Assembly (NCBI GenBank): GCA_964344335.1
Contig: CAYFMW010000013.1
Coordinates: forward strand, 1 to 38,319
DNA length: 38,319 bases
Reading direction: 5' to 3'
Origin: RUG11894 sp964344335
GTDB taxonomy: Bacteria; Bacillota; Clostridia; Peptostreptococcales; Anaerovoracaceae
Below are positions 24,970-32,644 of the stretch, in pieces. The position numbers and the translations under genes are program-made. The notes under the pieces were generated by a model. It did not search any database and was not told where the DNA came from. It saw nothing but the letters and a program-made list of their open reading frames with translations. Position 1 is the first letter of the stretch. Every line of letters starts with the position of its first letter.

Positions 24970-27780
24970 ATGTACGAGAAATTATTTCAAAAGGGTAGAA
25001 TAGGAAATGTGGAGCTCAAAAACCGTCTGGTAATGACCCCCATGGGTACGAATCTGGCGGAGCTCGACGGAACTCCCGGACCCGCGATGCTGGCATATTT
25101 CGAGGCGCGCGCAAAGGGAGGATGCGGGCTCATAATGCCCGAGATTACCAGGGTTAACGATCTTACCGGGGCGGGTATGCTCAGACAGCTGTCCGTCACG
25201 AAGGACCGCCATATACCGGGACTTGCGAAGCTCGCGGATGTGGTTCACAAGTACGGGAGCAAGATTTTTATACAGCTACACCACCCCGGAAGGGAAGGCG
25301 TTTCTTCGCTCATCGGAGGGCAGCCGGTCGTGTCGGCTTCGGATCGCATGTGCATGGTCTCTAAGCAGGAGACCCGCGCCATGACCCTCGAGGAGATTCA
25401 CGAGCTCGTGGAACAGTTCGCAGACGCGGCGCTTCGCTGCAAGAAGGCCGGAATCGATGGCGTCGAACTTCACTGCGCCCACGGGTATCTGCTGCAGCAG
25501 TTCCTCTCACCCTACACCAACAAACGCACGGACGAGTACGGCGGGAGCTTCGAAAACCGCATGCGCATAGTCCTGGAGATAATTGAAAATATTCGCAGGA
25601 AGTGCGGCGAAGACTATGTCGTCGGTTGCCGCGTTTCTGTCGAAGAATTCCTGGATAGAATCGGAGTGACGGAAGATTATATACATATTCAGGATGGAAT
25701 AAAGATAGTCAAGGCTCTCGAGGAGGCGGGAATAGACTTTGTCGATGTCAGCTGCGGACTTTACGAGACCGGAATGACCTGCGTCGAGCCTATATCCTTC
25801 CCCCAGGGCTGGAGAAAGGATATGATCAAGGCCGTGCGCAACGCCGTGAACATCCCCGTTATAGCCGTATCCGCAATCAGAGAGCCCGAAATCGCCGAAG
25901 CCTTCCTCGAGGGCGAAGTCTGCGACTTTATCGGCCTCGGCAGGGCCTGGCTTGCGGATCCCGAGTGGGGGAGAAAGGTTCTGGAAGGAAGAAGCGAGGA
26001 ACTTAACAAGTGCATATCCTGTCTTCGCTGCTTCGAAACTCTGCTCGGACTCAATGCGCAGGGCCTGCCCTTCGAGTGCGCGGTTAACCCCGTCACCTGC
26101 AACGAATATCGCTACGGAGATCTTAAGCACGATGACGGAGCGCACAAGGTCGCCGTCGTGGGCGGGGGCCCGGCGGGCATGTTTGCGGCGAGAACTCTCG
26201 CGCAAAGAGGCATCAAGGTTAAGCTCTTCGAGCGCAGAAACGAGCTCGGCGGCACCGTGAATCTCGCTAAGAGACCTCCTCTTAAGGAACGGATGCAGTG
26301 GCTCACGGACTACCTTGCCGGAGAGCTTAAGAGGCTCGGGGTGCAGGTTAAGCTCGGATGCAAGATTACGGCGGAAGAGATCGCTGCGATTAATCCCGAT
26401 GTGGTAATCCTTGCGACCGGATCGAAGTCCATCGTCCCGGGCTCGATACCGGGAATCGACGGAGAAAATGTCTATACGGTCGAGCAGGCTTTTGCGAAAG
26501 AAGCGGAACTTGCGGGCAAGTCCGTGGCGGTGATAGGCGCAGGATTGACAGGCCTCGAAACGGGCGAATTTTTAGGCGCCAAGGGCTGCAAGATCACCTT
26601 CGTCGACATGCTCAAGGAAGCGGGAACCAATGCCTACAGAACCAATGTCGCCGATGTAATGAGCAGGCTGAACAAGATGGATGTGAGCTGGTTGCTCGGT
26701 CATTCGCTGAAGGCCATAGATGCGGAAGGTGTTACGGTCTCTAATGTCGATACCAATAAGGATGTCAAGATAGAGGCGGATGCCGTGGTCCTCTCCATGG
26801 GCAATACCCCCGATCGCTCGCTCAAGGATGAGCTGGAGGCTAAGGGAATCTGCGTTAAACTTGCGGGTTCCGCCATAGCGGACGGCACGATTGCGCCGGC
26901 GACCAGAAGCGGCTACGAGCTGGGCGCGACGCTCTTTACAGAGGAGGAGGAGAGCTTCAGAATATCGGCAAAGCAGCTTTCCGATTTCGGCAGAGAGTCG
27001 ATAATGAGAGATCAGGAGGGTGTCTACCTCGCCTTCCTTACCCACCCCGAAGCTATAAGAAAGATACTTCCTCCGCCTCTGGAGCCTTTCGCGATTCCGG
27101 TGGTAACGCTCTCCGTCTGCCACATAAACGACCCGACTTTCGCGGACAATTACTACGAGACCATACTCGGCATCTATGCGAGCTACAAGGGTCAGCTCGG
27201 TCTGTACCCCGTGAGCCTTCTGCTCGGAGGTGACGGCCAGGAGATGGCGACGCAGCTCGGAAGGGATAATTCCGCGATTCCCAAGAAGATGAATGCGGAG
27301 TTCGTCATAAGGAGAGAAGGGGAGAAGGTGAGTGTAGGAGTCACCCGCAGGGGTGCTCAGATAGTAGATTTGGAGCTGAAAATCGGCGAGTATAACCACC
27401 CGCTCACACATATGCTGTATCAGGCGCCCGCACCCGGCAAGACTACCGGAGGAAGCGGATATTACTTCCACTTCGACAGACTGCCGGGAGAGGACGGCAA
27501 GTTTACATTCAAGAACACGGGTCTGATGAAGAACTTTTGCGAATATGAGTATAAGTCCTGGGAGCCTGCATTTGTGGAGAAACTTAAGCTCAACTCGAGC
27601 TTCGACGATCCCTGGGGATGCCTGCCCGTCAGCAGCATAATCGGCGGAGCATATGCACATAACAATCTGCATATCAAGGCACTTGAATATCTGCAGGATG
27701 TGCCGGCGGAGAAGATAATGGATAAGATCCTTCCTGCCTGGTACGACAAGACTGTATTCATGAGAACGGGAAGAAGATAG
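24970..27780 (+). CDS. Old-yellow-enzyme/FAD oxidoreductase fused to an acetoacetate-decarboxylase-like domain
   Basis: Residues 1 to about 655 form a complete 2-enoate/2,4-dienoyl-CoA-reductase-type enzyme. It has an FMN barrel (KNRLVMTPMGTN, HHPGREG, HGYLLQQFLSPYTNKRTDEYGG), a [4Fe-4S] cluster set (CISCLRCFE near 347 plus the C of ECAVNP), an FAD loop VAVVGGGPAGMFAARTL near 394 and an NAD(P)H loop VAVIGAGLTGLETGEFLG near 519. The reductase reaches its usual end SGYELGATLF. A short linker leads into an acetoacetate decarboxylase-like domain (about 665-925) with PEAIRKILPPPLEPF near 693 and PKKM near 771, matching the Lys pair that forms the Schiff base. At 936 residues it is far longer than either family. 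Such a protein could reduce an enoate or enone and decarboxylate a beta-keto acid in one unit; the substrate is unknown. The ribosome site is GAGAGGAGG. Confidence 0.9.
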   Translation: MYEKLFQKGRIGNVELKNRLVMTPMGTNLAELDGTPGPAMLAYFEARAKGGCGLIMPEITRVNDLTGAGMLRQLSVTKDRHIPGLAKLADVVHKYGSKIFIQLHHPGREGVSSLIGGQPVVSASDRMCMVSKQETRAMTLEEIHELVEQFADAALRCKKAGIDGVELHCAHGYLLQQFLSPYTNKRTDEYGGSFENRMRIVLEIIENIRRKCGEDYVVGCRVSVEEFLDRIGVTEDYIHIQDGIKIVKALEEAGIDFVDVSCGLYETGMTCVEPISFPQGWRKDMIKAVRNAVNIPVIAVSAIREPEIAEAFLEGEVCDFIGLGRAWLADPEWGRKVLEGRSEELNKCISCLRCFETLLGLNAQGLPFECAVNPVTCNEYRYGDLKHDDGAHKVAVVGGGPAGMFAARTLAQRGIKVKLFERRNELGGTVNLAKRPPLKERMQWLTDYLAGELKRLGVQVKLGCKITAEEIAAINPDVVILATGSKSIVPGSIPGIDGENVYTVEQAFAKEAELAGKSVAVIGAGLTGLETGEFLGAKGCKITFVDMLKEAGTNAYRTNVADVMSRLNKMDVSWLLGHSLKAIDAEGVTVSNVDTNKDVKIEADAVVLSMGNTPDRSLKDELEAKGICVKLAGSAIADGTIAPATRSGYELGATLFTEEEESFRISAKQLSDFGRESIMRDQEGVYLAFLTHPEAIRKILPPPLEPFAIPVVTLSVCHINDPTFADNYYETILGIYASYKGQLGLYPVSLLLGGDGQEMATQLGRDNSAIPKKMNAEFVIRREGEKVSVGVTRRGAQIVDLELKIGEYNHPLTHMLYQAPAPGKTTGGSGYYFHFDRLPGEDGKFTFKNTGLMKNFCEYEYKSWEPAFVEKLKLNSSFDDPWGCLPVSSIIGGAYAHNNLHIKALEYLQDVPAEKIMDKILPAWYDKTVFMRTGRR

Positions 27781-27783
27781 TAA

Positions 27784-27816
27784 AGAAAAATTCGGGGGAC
27801 AATTAAATGTCCTCCG
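27784..27816 (-). terminator. Terminator of the arginase gene
   Basis: On the minus strand CGGAGGACA pairs with TGTCCCCCG (27793-27801 with 27808-27816, one G-T pair), loop TTTAAT, followed by AATTTTTCTTT. It lies just after the arginase stop and serves that strand only. Confidence 0.8.
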
Positions 27817-27822
27817 AGCTTA

Positions 27823-28719
27823 TTAAAAGACTTTTTTACCCAGAGTGGAGAGGACTATCTCGCTCGCAAGCTGGGCCGTGCGGTTCTTATCGTCAAGGAT
27901 GGGGTTGACTTCCACAATGTCCATGGAGATTACCTTGCCGCTGTCTGCAAGGATTTCCACAACGGTGAAGGCCTCCCTTACAGTAAGTCCGCTGTGAACC
28001 GTGGTTCCCGTACCCGGGGCGGACTCGGGCGTAACGCTGTCTATATCGAAGGATAGATGTATCCCTGCGGTGCCGCTGCCTGCAATCTCTATGGCCTTGT
28101 TCATGACCGCAAGAATCCCCATGCGGTCTATTACATCTATTGAAAGAACTGTTATTCCGGCTTCCCTCATGCGGAGTTTCTCCTTCGGGTCGAACATTCT
28201 GCCCGCGATCTGCACGCACTTTTTGGGGTCCACGAAGAAGTGCCCCTGGCCGTAGTCCACCATTATATCCGGTCCGCCTCCGCATACAGCGGAGAAGGGC
28301 ATGCCGTGCATATTTCCGGTATTCGTACTAGTCTCGTCGTTCCAGTCGCCGTGCGCATCCACCCATATCAGGCCGATTTTTTGACCCTCATGGAACTTGG
28401 CCACCGCGCTGACGCTGCCCGCGGCCACCGAGTGATCCCCTCCCAAGAGCAAGGGAAAGGCTCCGTCCTGCAGACTCTTTAAAGTACTTTCGTATATGCG
28501 GCGGTTCATCTCCAAAACCTGCTCGTAACAGCGCATATTCGGCAGGGATTTGCCGCGGGGCAGGGGCTCGAGATTGCCGAGATCTCTGTATTCGTAGCCC
28601 AAGCTCTCGATCCCCTCGCAGAGCCCTGCGAAGCGCAGCGCCTCAGGACCCATATTTACGCCTCTCTTAGAAGCTCCGAAGTCCATATTTGCACCTAGTA
28701 TATCTATTCTTTTCTTCAT
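27823..28719 (-). CDS. rocF: Arginase
   Basis: Arginase hydrolyses arginine to ornithine and urea with a two-manganese centre. The 298-residue protein starts MKKRIDILGANMDFGASKRGVNMGPEALR. It has the metal motifs LLLGGDHSVAAGS (His), IWVDAHGDWND (Asp, His, Asp) and SFDIDSVTPESAPGTGT (Asp, Asp), and the arginase-type end MDIVEVNPILDDKNRTAQLASEIV. The usual DxDxxDP reads DIDSVTP, a change outside the metal ligands. I chose ATG 28719 because AAGGAGG lies directly upstream; the frame is open further but unconserved. Promoter and candidate ArgR site are described separately. Agmatinase is less likely because of the N- and C-terminal signatures. Confidence 0.92.
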   Translation of the reverse strand: MKKRIDILGANMDFGASKRGVNMGPEALRFAGLCEGIESLGYEYRDLGNLEPLPRGKSLPNMRCYEQVLEMNRRIYESTLKSLQDGAFPLLLGGDHSVAAGSVSAVAKFHEGQKIGLIWVDAHGDWNDETSTNTGNMHGMPFSAVCGGGPDIMVDYGQGHFFVDPKKCVQIAGRMFDPKEKLRMREAGITVLSIDVIDRMGILAVMNKAIEIAGSGTAGIHLSFDIDSVTPESAPGTGTTVHSGLTVREAFTVVEILADSGKVISMDIVEVNPILDDKNRTAQLASEIVLSTLGKKVF

Positions 28720-28747
28720 GGATAAATTTCCTCCTTGGCCTATATTA

Positions 28748-28776
28748 AATATAGCTCCATTTTTATATTTATGCAA
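28748..28776 (-). promoter_or_regulatory. Promoter of the arginase gene
   Basis: Reading the minus strand, TTGCAT (28776-28771), a 17-base spacer and TATATT (28753-28748) place the start site near 28741, about 22 bases before the ATG. Confidence 0.6.
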
Positions 28777-28779
28777 GCC

Positions 28780-28793
28780 TGCATAAATATTCA
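28780..28793. promoter_or_regulatory. Candidate arginine-repressor (ArgR/AhrC) box
   Basis: TGCATAAATATTCA differs in one base from the ARG-box consensus TGAATwwwwATTCA. It sits directly upstream of the arginase -35 box, centred near -45 from the predicted start. A weaker similar site, GCCATAAGTATTCA, lies at 28809-28822, 29 bases away. In Bacillus, AhrC activates arginine catabolic genes, so activation by arginine is a reasonable guess. The rest of 28720-29086 holds only promoters. Confidence 0.5.
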
Positions 28794-28888
28794 CAAAAAC
28801 CTCGGCTTGCCATAAGTATTCACTCAATCTTCCCCTCCGAAGGCCTTGCGCTGCAATAGTGCTTATAACAGCAGCGGGGAATATTCGA

Positions 28889-28917
28889 TGGACAATGCCG
28901 GGTATTGTAAATATAAT
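28889..28917 (+). promoter_or_regulatory. Promoter of the UBA-like/two-component operon
   Basis: TGGACA (28889-28894), a 17-base spacer and TATAAT (28912-28917) form a strong promoter. The leader would be about 160 bases, with a small hairpin (CGCGC/GCGCG) but no riboswitch I can recognise. Confidence 0.65.
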
Positions 28918-29086
28918 AAAGAAGCGCGCAAGTGCTGAAAGCGCGAAGATTTGAAAATTAAAATTATTTTCTAATCTGTTTTTAATCTTCTTTGAATTTG
29001 TCTCTCATTTTTTCGGGTTACTATGAGATTGCAAAAGGGGTTCGCGAAAGGGCGCGGACGGAAGATTAAAAACAGGGAGGACAAAA

Positions 29087-29719
29087 ATGGATAATTTCGA
29101 AAAAGTTGAACAGCTGGTAAAGAAGGCGGGTTGCAGCTACGGCGAGGCTAAGGATGCGCTCGAAAAGACGGATTGGAACATTCTCGATGCGATTATACTT
29201 CTGGAAAACAGCGGGAAGGCTGCAAAATCCAGCGCGAGCTATAGGACTCGCAGCGGAGCCACATATGTGGAGGCGGAAGTTTTAGACAGCGAGGAGGCAG
29301 CAAGGAGAAGGCCCGAAGGCTTCTCTCCCTCTGCGAGAGAGACTGCGGGAGGCAGCGGATCGAACGCGAAGAGCGCTTTCAAAAGATTCTGGGAGAAGTT
29401 TAAGGAGATCTGTACTCGCAACAGACTTATAATGACCTCTTCTCAGAACAGTGTAATTCTCGATCTGCCCATATGGATACCGGCACTCGCATTCCTGCTC
29501 TGGTTCTGGGGCGTATTGCTGGCGGCAGTAGTGGCCATGGCGCTCGGATGCAGGTTTCACTTCACCGGTCAGGATCTGGGGAATCCCAAGGTGAACGAGG
29601 CCATGGATGCTGCGGCGGATACCGCAAGCAAGGCGGCCGAAAGGGTGAGGAGAGAATTTTCAGGGGATAATAAGGACGAATCGGGAAGAGATAATGGCGG
29701 AACGAATACTCATAATTGA
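29087..29719 (+). CDS. UBA-like domain membrane protein (DUF4342 type)
   Basis: The 210-residue protein begins with a ubiquitin-associated-like three-helix domain, FEKVEQLVKKAGCSYGEAKDALEKTDWNILDAIILLE, as found in EF-Ts and in DUF4342 proteins of Clostridia. A variable Arg/Ser-rich linker follows. The C-terminal half has a helix-turn region NSVILDLPIWIPALAFLLWFWGVLLAAVVAMALGC with one or two membrane helices near residues 128-160. A charged amphipathic tail follows (VNEAMDAAADTASKAAERVRREF). The gene overlaps the response regulator by 26 bases, so the set is an operon and the protein may act with the two-component system. AGGGAGGAC precedes the ATG. Molecular role unknown. Confidence 0.82.
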   Translation: MDNFEKVEQLVKKAGCSYGEAKDALEKTDWNILDAIILLENSGKAAKSSASYRTRSGATYVEAEVLDSEEAARRRPEGFSPSARETAGGSGSNAKSAFKRFWEKFKEICTRNRLIMTSSQNSVILDLPIWIPALAFLLWFWGVLLAAVVAMALGCRFHFTGQDLGNPKVNEAMDAAADTASKAAERVRREFSGDNKDESGRDNGGTNTHN

Positions 29720-30120
29720 AGATGAGGAAAAGATTGCAAGATTCATAGAACTTGAGCTGCTGCACGAGGGCTACGAGNNNNNNNNNNNNNNNNNNNNNNN
29801 NNNNNNNNNNNNNNNNNNNNNNNNNNNNNNNNNNNNNNNNNNNNNNNNNNNNNNNNNNNNNNNNNNNNNNNNNNNNNTGAGGAAAAGATTGCAAGATTCA
29901 TAGAACTTGAGCTGCTGCACGAGGGCTACGAGAAGGGATGCGGTGATGGACAAGGTTCACGGCCTTGACACGGGCGCCGACGACTATATAACCAAGCCTT
30001 TCGCGATAGAGGAGCTTCTCGCGCGCATAAGGCTCGTGCTGAGAAAGGCAGGAGGCGGGGGCGCCGCGGCTGATTCAGACCGTGCGCGGCGTAGGCTATG
30101 TTTTAAAGGAAGGCGATTAA
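29694..30120 (+). pseudogene. OmpR-family response regulator, damaged by gap and deletions
   Basis: The start MAERILIIEDEEKIARFIELELLHEGYE is a normal receiver N terminus. After the gap and a repeated copy of the preceding 55 bases, the sequence resumes in another frame with AVMDKVHGLDTGADDYITKPFAIEELLARI and RLVLRKAGGGG, the end of the receiver with its conserved Lys. It then jumps to APRLIQTVRGVGYVLKEGD, the last strand of a winged-helix DNA-binding domain. The phospho-acceptor Asp region and nearly all of the DNA-binding domain are missing. As assembled it could not work, though its kinase next door is intact. I suspect assembly more than biology. Confidence 0.85.
29723..29932. other. 100-base N gap with identical 55-base flanks
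   Basis: Bases 29723-29777 and 29878-29932 are identical, separated by exactly 100 Ns (29778-29877). Fifty-five is a common assembler k-mer size, so two contigs that simply overlap were probably scaffolded with an unnecessary gap. The true sequence likely contains one copy and no gap here. Confidence 0.9.
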
Positions 30121-30136
30121 TCTCCGGTTAAGAGAT

Positions 30137-31303
30137 ATGGCAAAGAAATATATTCCTAAAAAGAGGATAAGCACGGGCTCTTTTGCACTGAGGATGGCGC
30201 TGGCAAATGCGCTGGATATATTGGTCATCCTCCTCTTCGTCGATCTTCTTTTTTTTATGATACTCATCTGGCCGGATCTGGCGCAGGCCCGCGGACCGGA
30301 GGAATTCTTCGGGGCCGTCGTACCTCTCCTTAAAGATGTTTTTTCCGGAAGAAATTTTGCCCTGCTTCTGCAGGTGGAGGGCATAATCGTTCTCGTGAGC
30401 ATATTTTCCAACACATTCAAACTCAAGTCGCAGTTGAAGCCGCTGGACGAGATGGCCGCGGCCGCGGAAGAGCTGCTGAATATGGATATGCTCTCCGGGG
30501 AGCGTTTTCAGAAGCTCGAAGAAGCGATCGAAAGCTACAGTCCTTTATCGGAGGGCAAGGGCATATCGACGGGAGATAACGAGTTGGCCGGTTTGGAGAA
30601 TGCCGTCAACAAGCTCGTAGATCGCATAAGGGCCTCCTACAAGCAGCAGGCCCGCTTCGTGTCCGATGCTTCCCACGAACTTCGCACGCCGATATCCGTA
30701 ATAAGGGGCTATGCGGATATGCTGGATCGTTGGGGCAAGGATGACGAGAAGGTTCTCAAGGAGTCTATAGATGCTATAAGAAGCGAGACCGCGAGCATGC
30801 AGAGGCTTGTGGAACAGCTCCTGTTTCTTGCGCGGGCCGACAGCGGTCGTCATCAACTCGAGATGAAGGATTTCAATCTTTCCGATCTGGCGCTCGAGGT
30901 CTGCGAGGAGTCGGAGATGATAGACTCCGGCCATAGATATATCTTTCGCGGAGAGCGGGATATCAGGGCTCGCGGGGATGTTTCGATGCTTAAGCAATGC
31001 GCGCGCATACTCATGGAGAATGCAAAGAAATATTCCCCCGAAGGCGGGGAGATAGTAATCAAGGTCTTTCGGCAGGGCGAGCGACCGGCGTTTTCAGTCC
31101 AGGATAGCGGCATAGGAATAAGTGCCGAGGAAGCTCCGCAGATCTTCGAGCGCTTTTATCGCGCGGACGATTCCCGCTCCAAGCAGAGCGGCGGCAGCGG
31201 ACTGGGGCTTTCCATCGCCAAGATGATAGTGGACAGGCACGGGGGGAGCATAGAGGTTGTCTCCCACAAGGGAATCGGGACAAGGATGACGGTAGTTCTG
31301 TAG
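30137..31303 (+). CDS. Sensor histidine kinase
   Basis: The 388-residue kinase should phosphorylate the response regulator encoded just before it. It has two membrane helices (about residues 19-46 and 76-94) around a short extracellular loop. A HAMP-like segment (LKPLDEMAAAAEELLNMDM) follows. The phospho-acceptor box is FVSDASHELRTPISVIRGYADM near residue 178. The ATPase domain has the N box LMENAKKYSP, G1 SVQDSGIGIS, F box IFERFYRADDS and G2 GGSGLGLSIAKMIVD. It is complete. The ribosome site before ATG 30137 is weak (AAGAGAT), and 16 bases separate it from the response-regulator stop. The signal is unknown; the loop is too short for a large ligand domain. Confidence 0.93.
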   Translation: MAKKYIPKKRISTGSFALRMALANALDILVILLFVDLLFFMILIWPDLAQARGPEEFFGAVVPLLKDVFSGRNFALLLQVEGIIVLVSIFSNTFKLKSQLKPLDEMAAAAEELLNMDMLSGERFQKLEEAIESYSPLSEGKGISTGDNELAGLENAVNKLVDRIRASYKQQARFVSDASHELRTPISVIRGYADMLDRWGKDDEKVLKESIDAIRSETASMQRLVEQLLFLARADSGRHQLEMKDFNLSDLALEVCEESEMIDSGHRYIFRGERDIRARGDVSMLKQCARILMENAKKYSPEGGEIVIKVFRQGERPAFSVQDSGIGISAEEAPQIFERFYRADDSRSKQSGGSGLGLSIAKMIVDRHGGSIEVVSHKGIGTRMTVVL

Positions 31304-31322
31304 TCTGAGGAGGCATGCCGTG

Positions 31323-31344
31323 TGCGATAAATTTTACTATCGCA
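31323..31344. promoter_or_regulatory. Perfect inverted repeat between kinase and dedA
   Basis: TGCGATA (31323-31329) and TATCGCA (31338-31344) are exact inverted repeats spaced by eight bases. No T-run follows. It could be an operator for the dedA promoter just downstream or a weak terminator of the kinase transcript. Confidence 0.35.
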
Positions 31345-31358
31345 GAGTAGATAATCCA

Positions 31359-31367
31359 TGGTATTAT
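31359..31367 (+). promoter_or_regulatory. Extended -10 promoter of dedA
   Basis: TGGTATTAT is an extended -10 element with one change from consensus, about 80 bases before the dedA start. No -35 is evident. Confidence 0.4.
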
Positions 31368-31450
31368 ACATAAGATTGCATCAAATGCGGCGAGGCTTCA
31401 AAAAAATCGCGGCGCAGCCGCTCAAAACTATTTTATAAGGACATTTGTCA

Positions 31451-32074
31451 ATGCAAGACTGGATAGTAAATGTAATGGACCAGTACGGCTACATCGGTGT
31501 GGCCTTGCTGATATTGATTGAAAATCTCTTTCCCCCCATCCCTTCGGAGATCGTTCTGACCTTCGGGGGCTTTATGACGACCGTAACGAGCATGAATATG
31601 TGGCTGGTCAGCCTCTTTGCGACCATCGGTTCTGTCGCCGGCGCGGTTATACTTTATTATGTAGGCCGCCTCGTATCACCACATAAGCTCGGGCTCTTCG
31701 TGGACAAATGGGGGCATATACTCAGGGTAAAGAAGAGCGATTTAAAGAAGGCGGACGATTGGTTTGCCGGTCGAGGCAAGATAACGGTCTTCTTATGTCG
31801 ATTTATACCCGTCGTGCGCAGCCTCATTTCGATACCTGCGGGCGTTGCGCGCATGAACCTCCCGGCCTTCCTTTTCTGGACGACTCTGGGCACGGCGATA
31901 TGGAACATCGTTCTGGTATATCTCGGGGCTCTTGCGAGAGAAAATTGGCAGCTCATAAACGAGTATGTCAGTACCTATTCGTATCTTATCTGGATTGTGA
32001 TAGCCGCAGTGCTGGTAATCTATCTGCTTGTAAAGCGTTTTAAAAAGAAGGCGGAACGGAAAGATTCCGAGTGA
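31451..32074 (+). CDS. DedA/SNARE-associated-family membrane protein
   Basis: DedA proteins are inner-membrane transporters, several of which return undecaprenyl phosphate or phospholipids across the membrane for envelope synthesis. The 207-residue protein shows the family landmarks: NLFPPIPSEIVLTFGGFM near residue 25 with the conserved Glu, VGRLVSPHKL, and FAGRGKITVFLCRFIPVVRSLISIPAGVARM near residue 110 with the conserved Arg pairs. TLGTAIWNIVLVYLGALARENW and a last membrane helix with a Lys-rich tail follow. I prefer ATG 31451, with AAGGA about ten bases upstream, over TTG 31445. It follows the kinase by about 150 bases and has its own promoter candidate. Confidence 0.92.
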   Translation: MQDWIVNVMDQYGYIGVALLILIENLFPPIPSEIVLTFGGFMTTVTSMNMWLVSLFATIGSVAGAVILYYVGRLVSPHKLGLFVDKWGHILRVKKSDLKKADDWFAGRGKITVFLCRFIPVVRSLISIPAGVARMNLPAFLFWTTLGTAIWNIVLVYLGALARENWQLINEYVSTYSYLIWIVIAAVLVIYLLVKRFKKKAERKDSE

Positions 32075-32076
32075 GG

Positions 32077-32592
32077 CTAGGCCGGCGGCCTGGGCCTTCC
32101 CCATACATCTTCGATATGGTCGACGGGCGACCAGTCCTCTATCGGATTTCCGAACAGAGTCAAATGCTGCAGGTTTTTAAGCTCGGCAAGTGGCGTTATA
32201 TCCGTGATTTGATTTTCCGGAAGGTCCAGCGTCTCTAAATTCGTGAGCTTTGTCAGGGGCTGCAGATCGCTTATCGCGTTGACTGCCAGTCTCAAACTTT
32301 TAAGATTCGTCAGATTCTCAAGCGGGCGAAGATCCGAGATTTGATTGTAGTTCAGTGTCAGATCTTCGAGCTGAGTCATTTCCGACAGAGGACTTAAATC
32401 CGCAATCTGATTGCCGGCGAGGTTGAGCTCCTTTAGATTTTTCAATTCAGTCAGGGGCGAAACATCGCTGATCTGATTGCCACATAGAATAAGTCTTTCG
32501 AGGCTTGAAAGCTTTTTCAGAGGGTTGAGGTCGGATATATTTTTCTCGCTGAGATCTAACTCTCTGACATCGGCATTTAAATCTATAGACAC
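32077..32592 (-). CDS. Leucine-rich-repeat protein (internalin-like), probably N-terminally truncated
   Basis: The 171-residue frame consists of six to seven 22-residue leucine-rich repeats of the bacterial internalin type (consensus LxxLxLxxNQIxDLxPLxxLxN), seen from VRELDLSEKNISDLNPLK to HLTLFGNPIEDWSP. Such domains bind proteins or carbohydrates, usually outside the cell. The only start is a GTG at 32592 with a poor ribosome site. The frame stays open upstream through a Thr-rich stretch (TTTTTEEPQDTTNPAQ) that overlaps the end of the neighbouring lipoprotein gene and has no start codon. A signal peptide is missing. I infer that the true N terminus, probably a lipoprotein signal, was lost in a fusion with the neighbour. 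Confidence 0.75.
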   Translation of the reverse strand: MSIDLNADVRELDLSEKNISDLNPLKKLSSLERLILCGNQISDVSPLTELKNLKELNLAGNQIADLSPLSEMTQLEDLTLNYNQISDLRPLENLTNLKSLRLAVNAISDLQPLTKLTNLETLDLPENQITDITPLAELKNLQHLTLFGNPIEDWSPVDHIEDVWGRPRPPA

Positions 32593-32644
32593 ATCGCCTA
32601 TTACGATGACATTTTGCGCCGGATTTGTCGTATCCTGCGGCTCC

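Noticed and set aside
26572..27672. Open frame of 366 codons on the minus strand under the oxidoreductase/decarboxylase gene
   Set aside because: It is antisense to a well conserved coding region, has no recognisable domain and no ribosome site. Synonymous codon bias explains the open frame.
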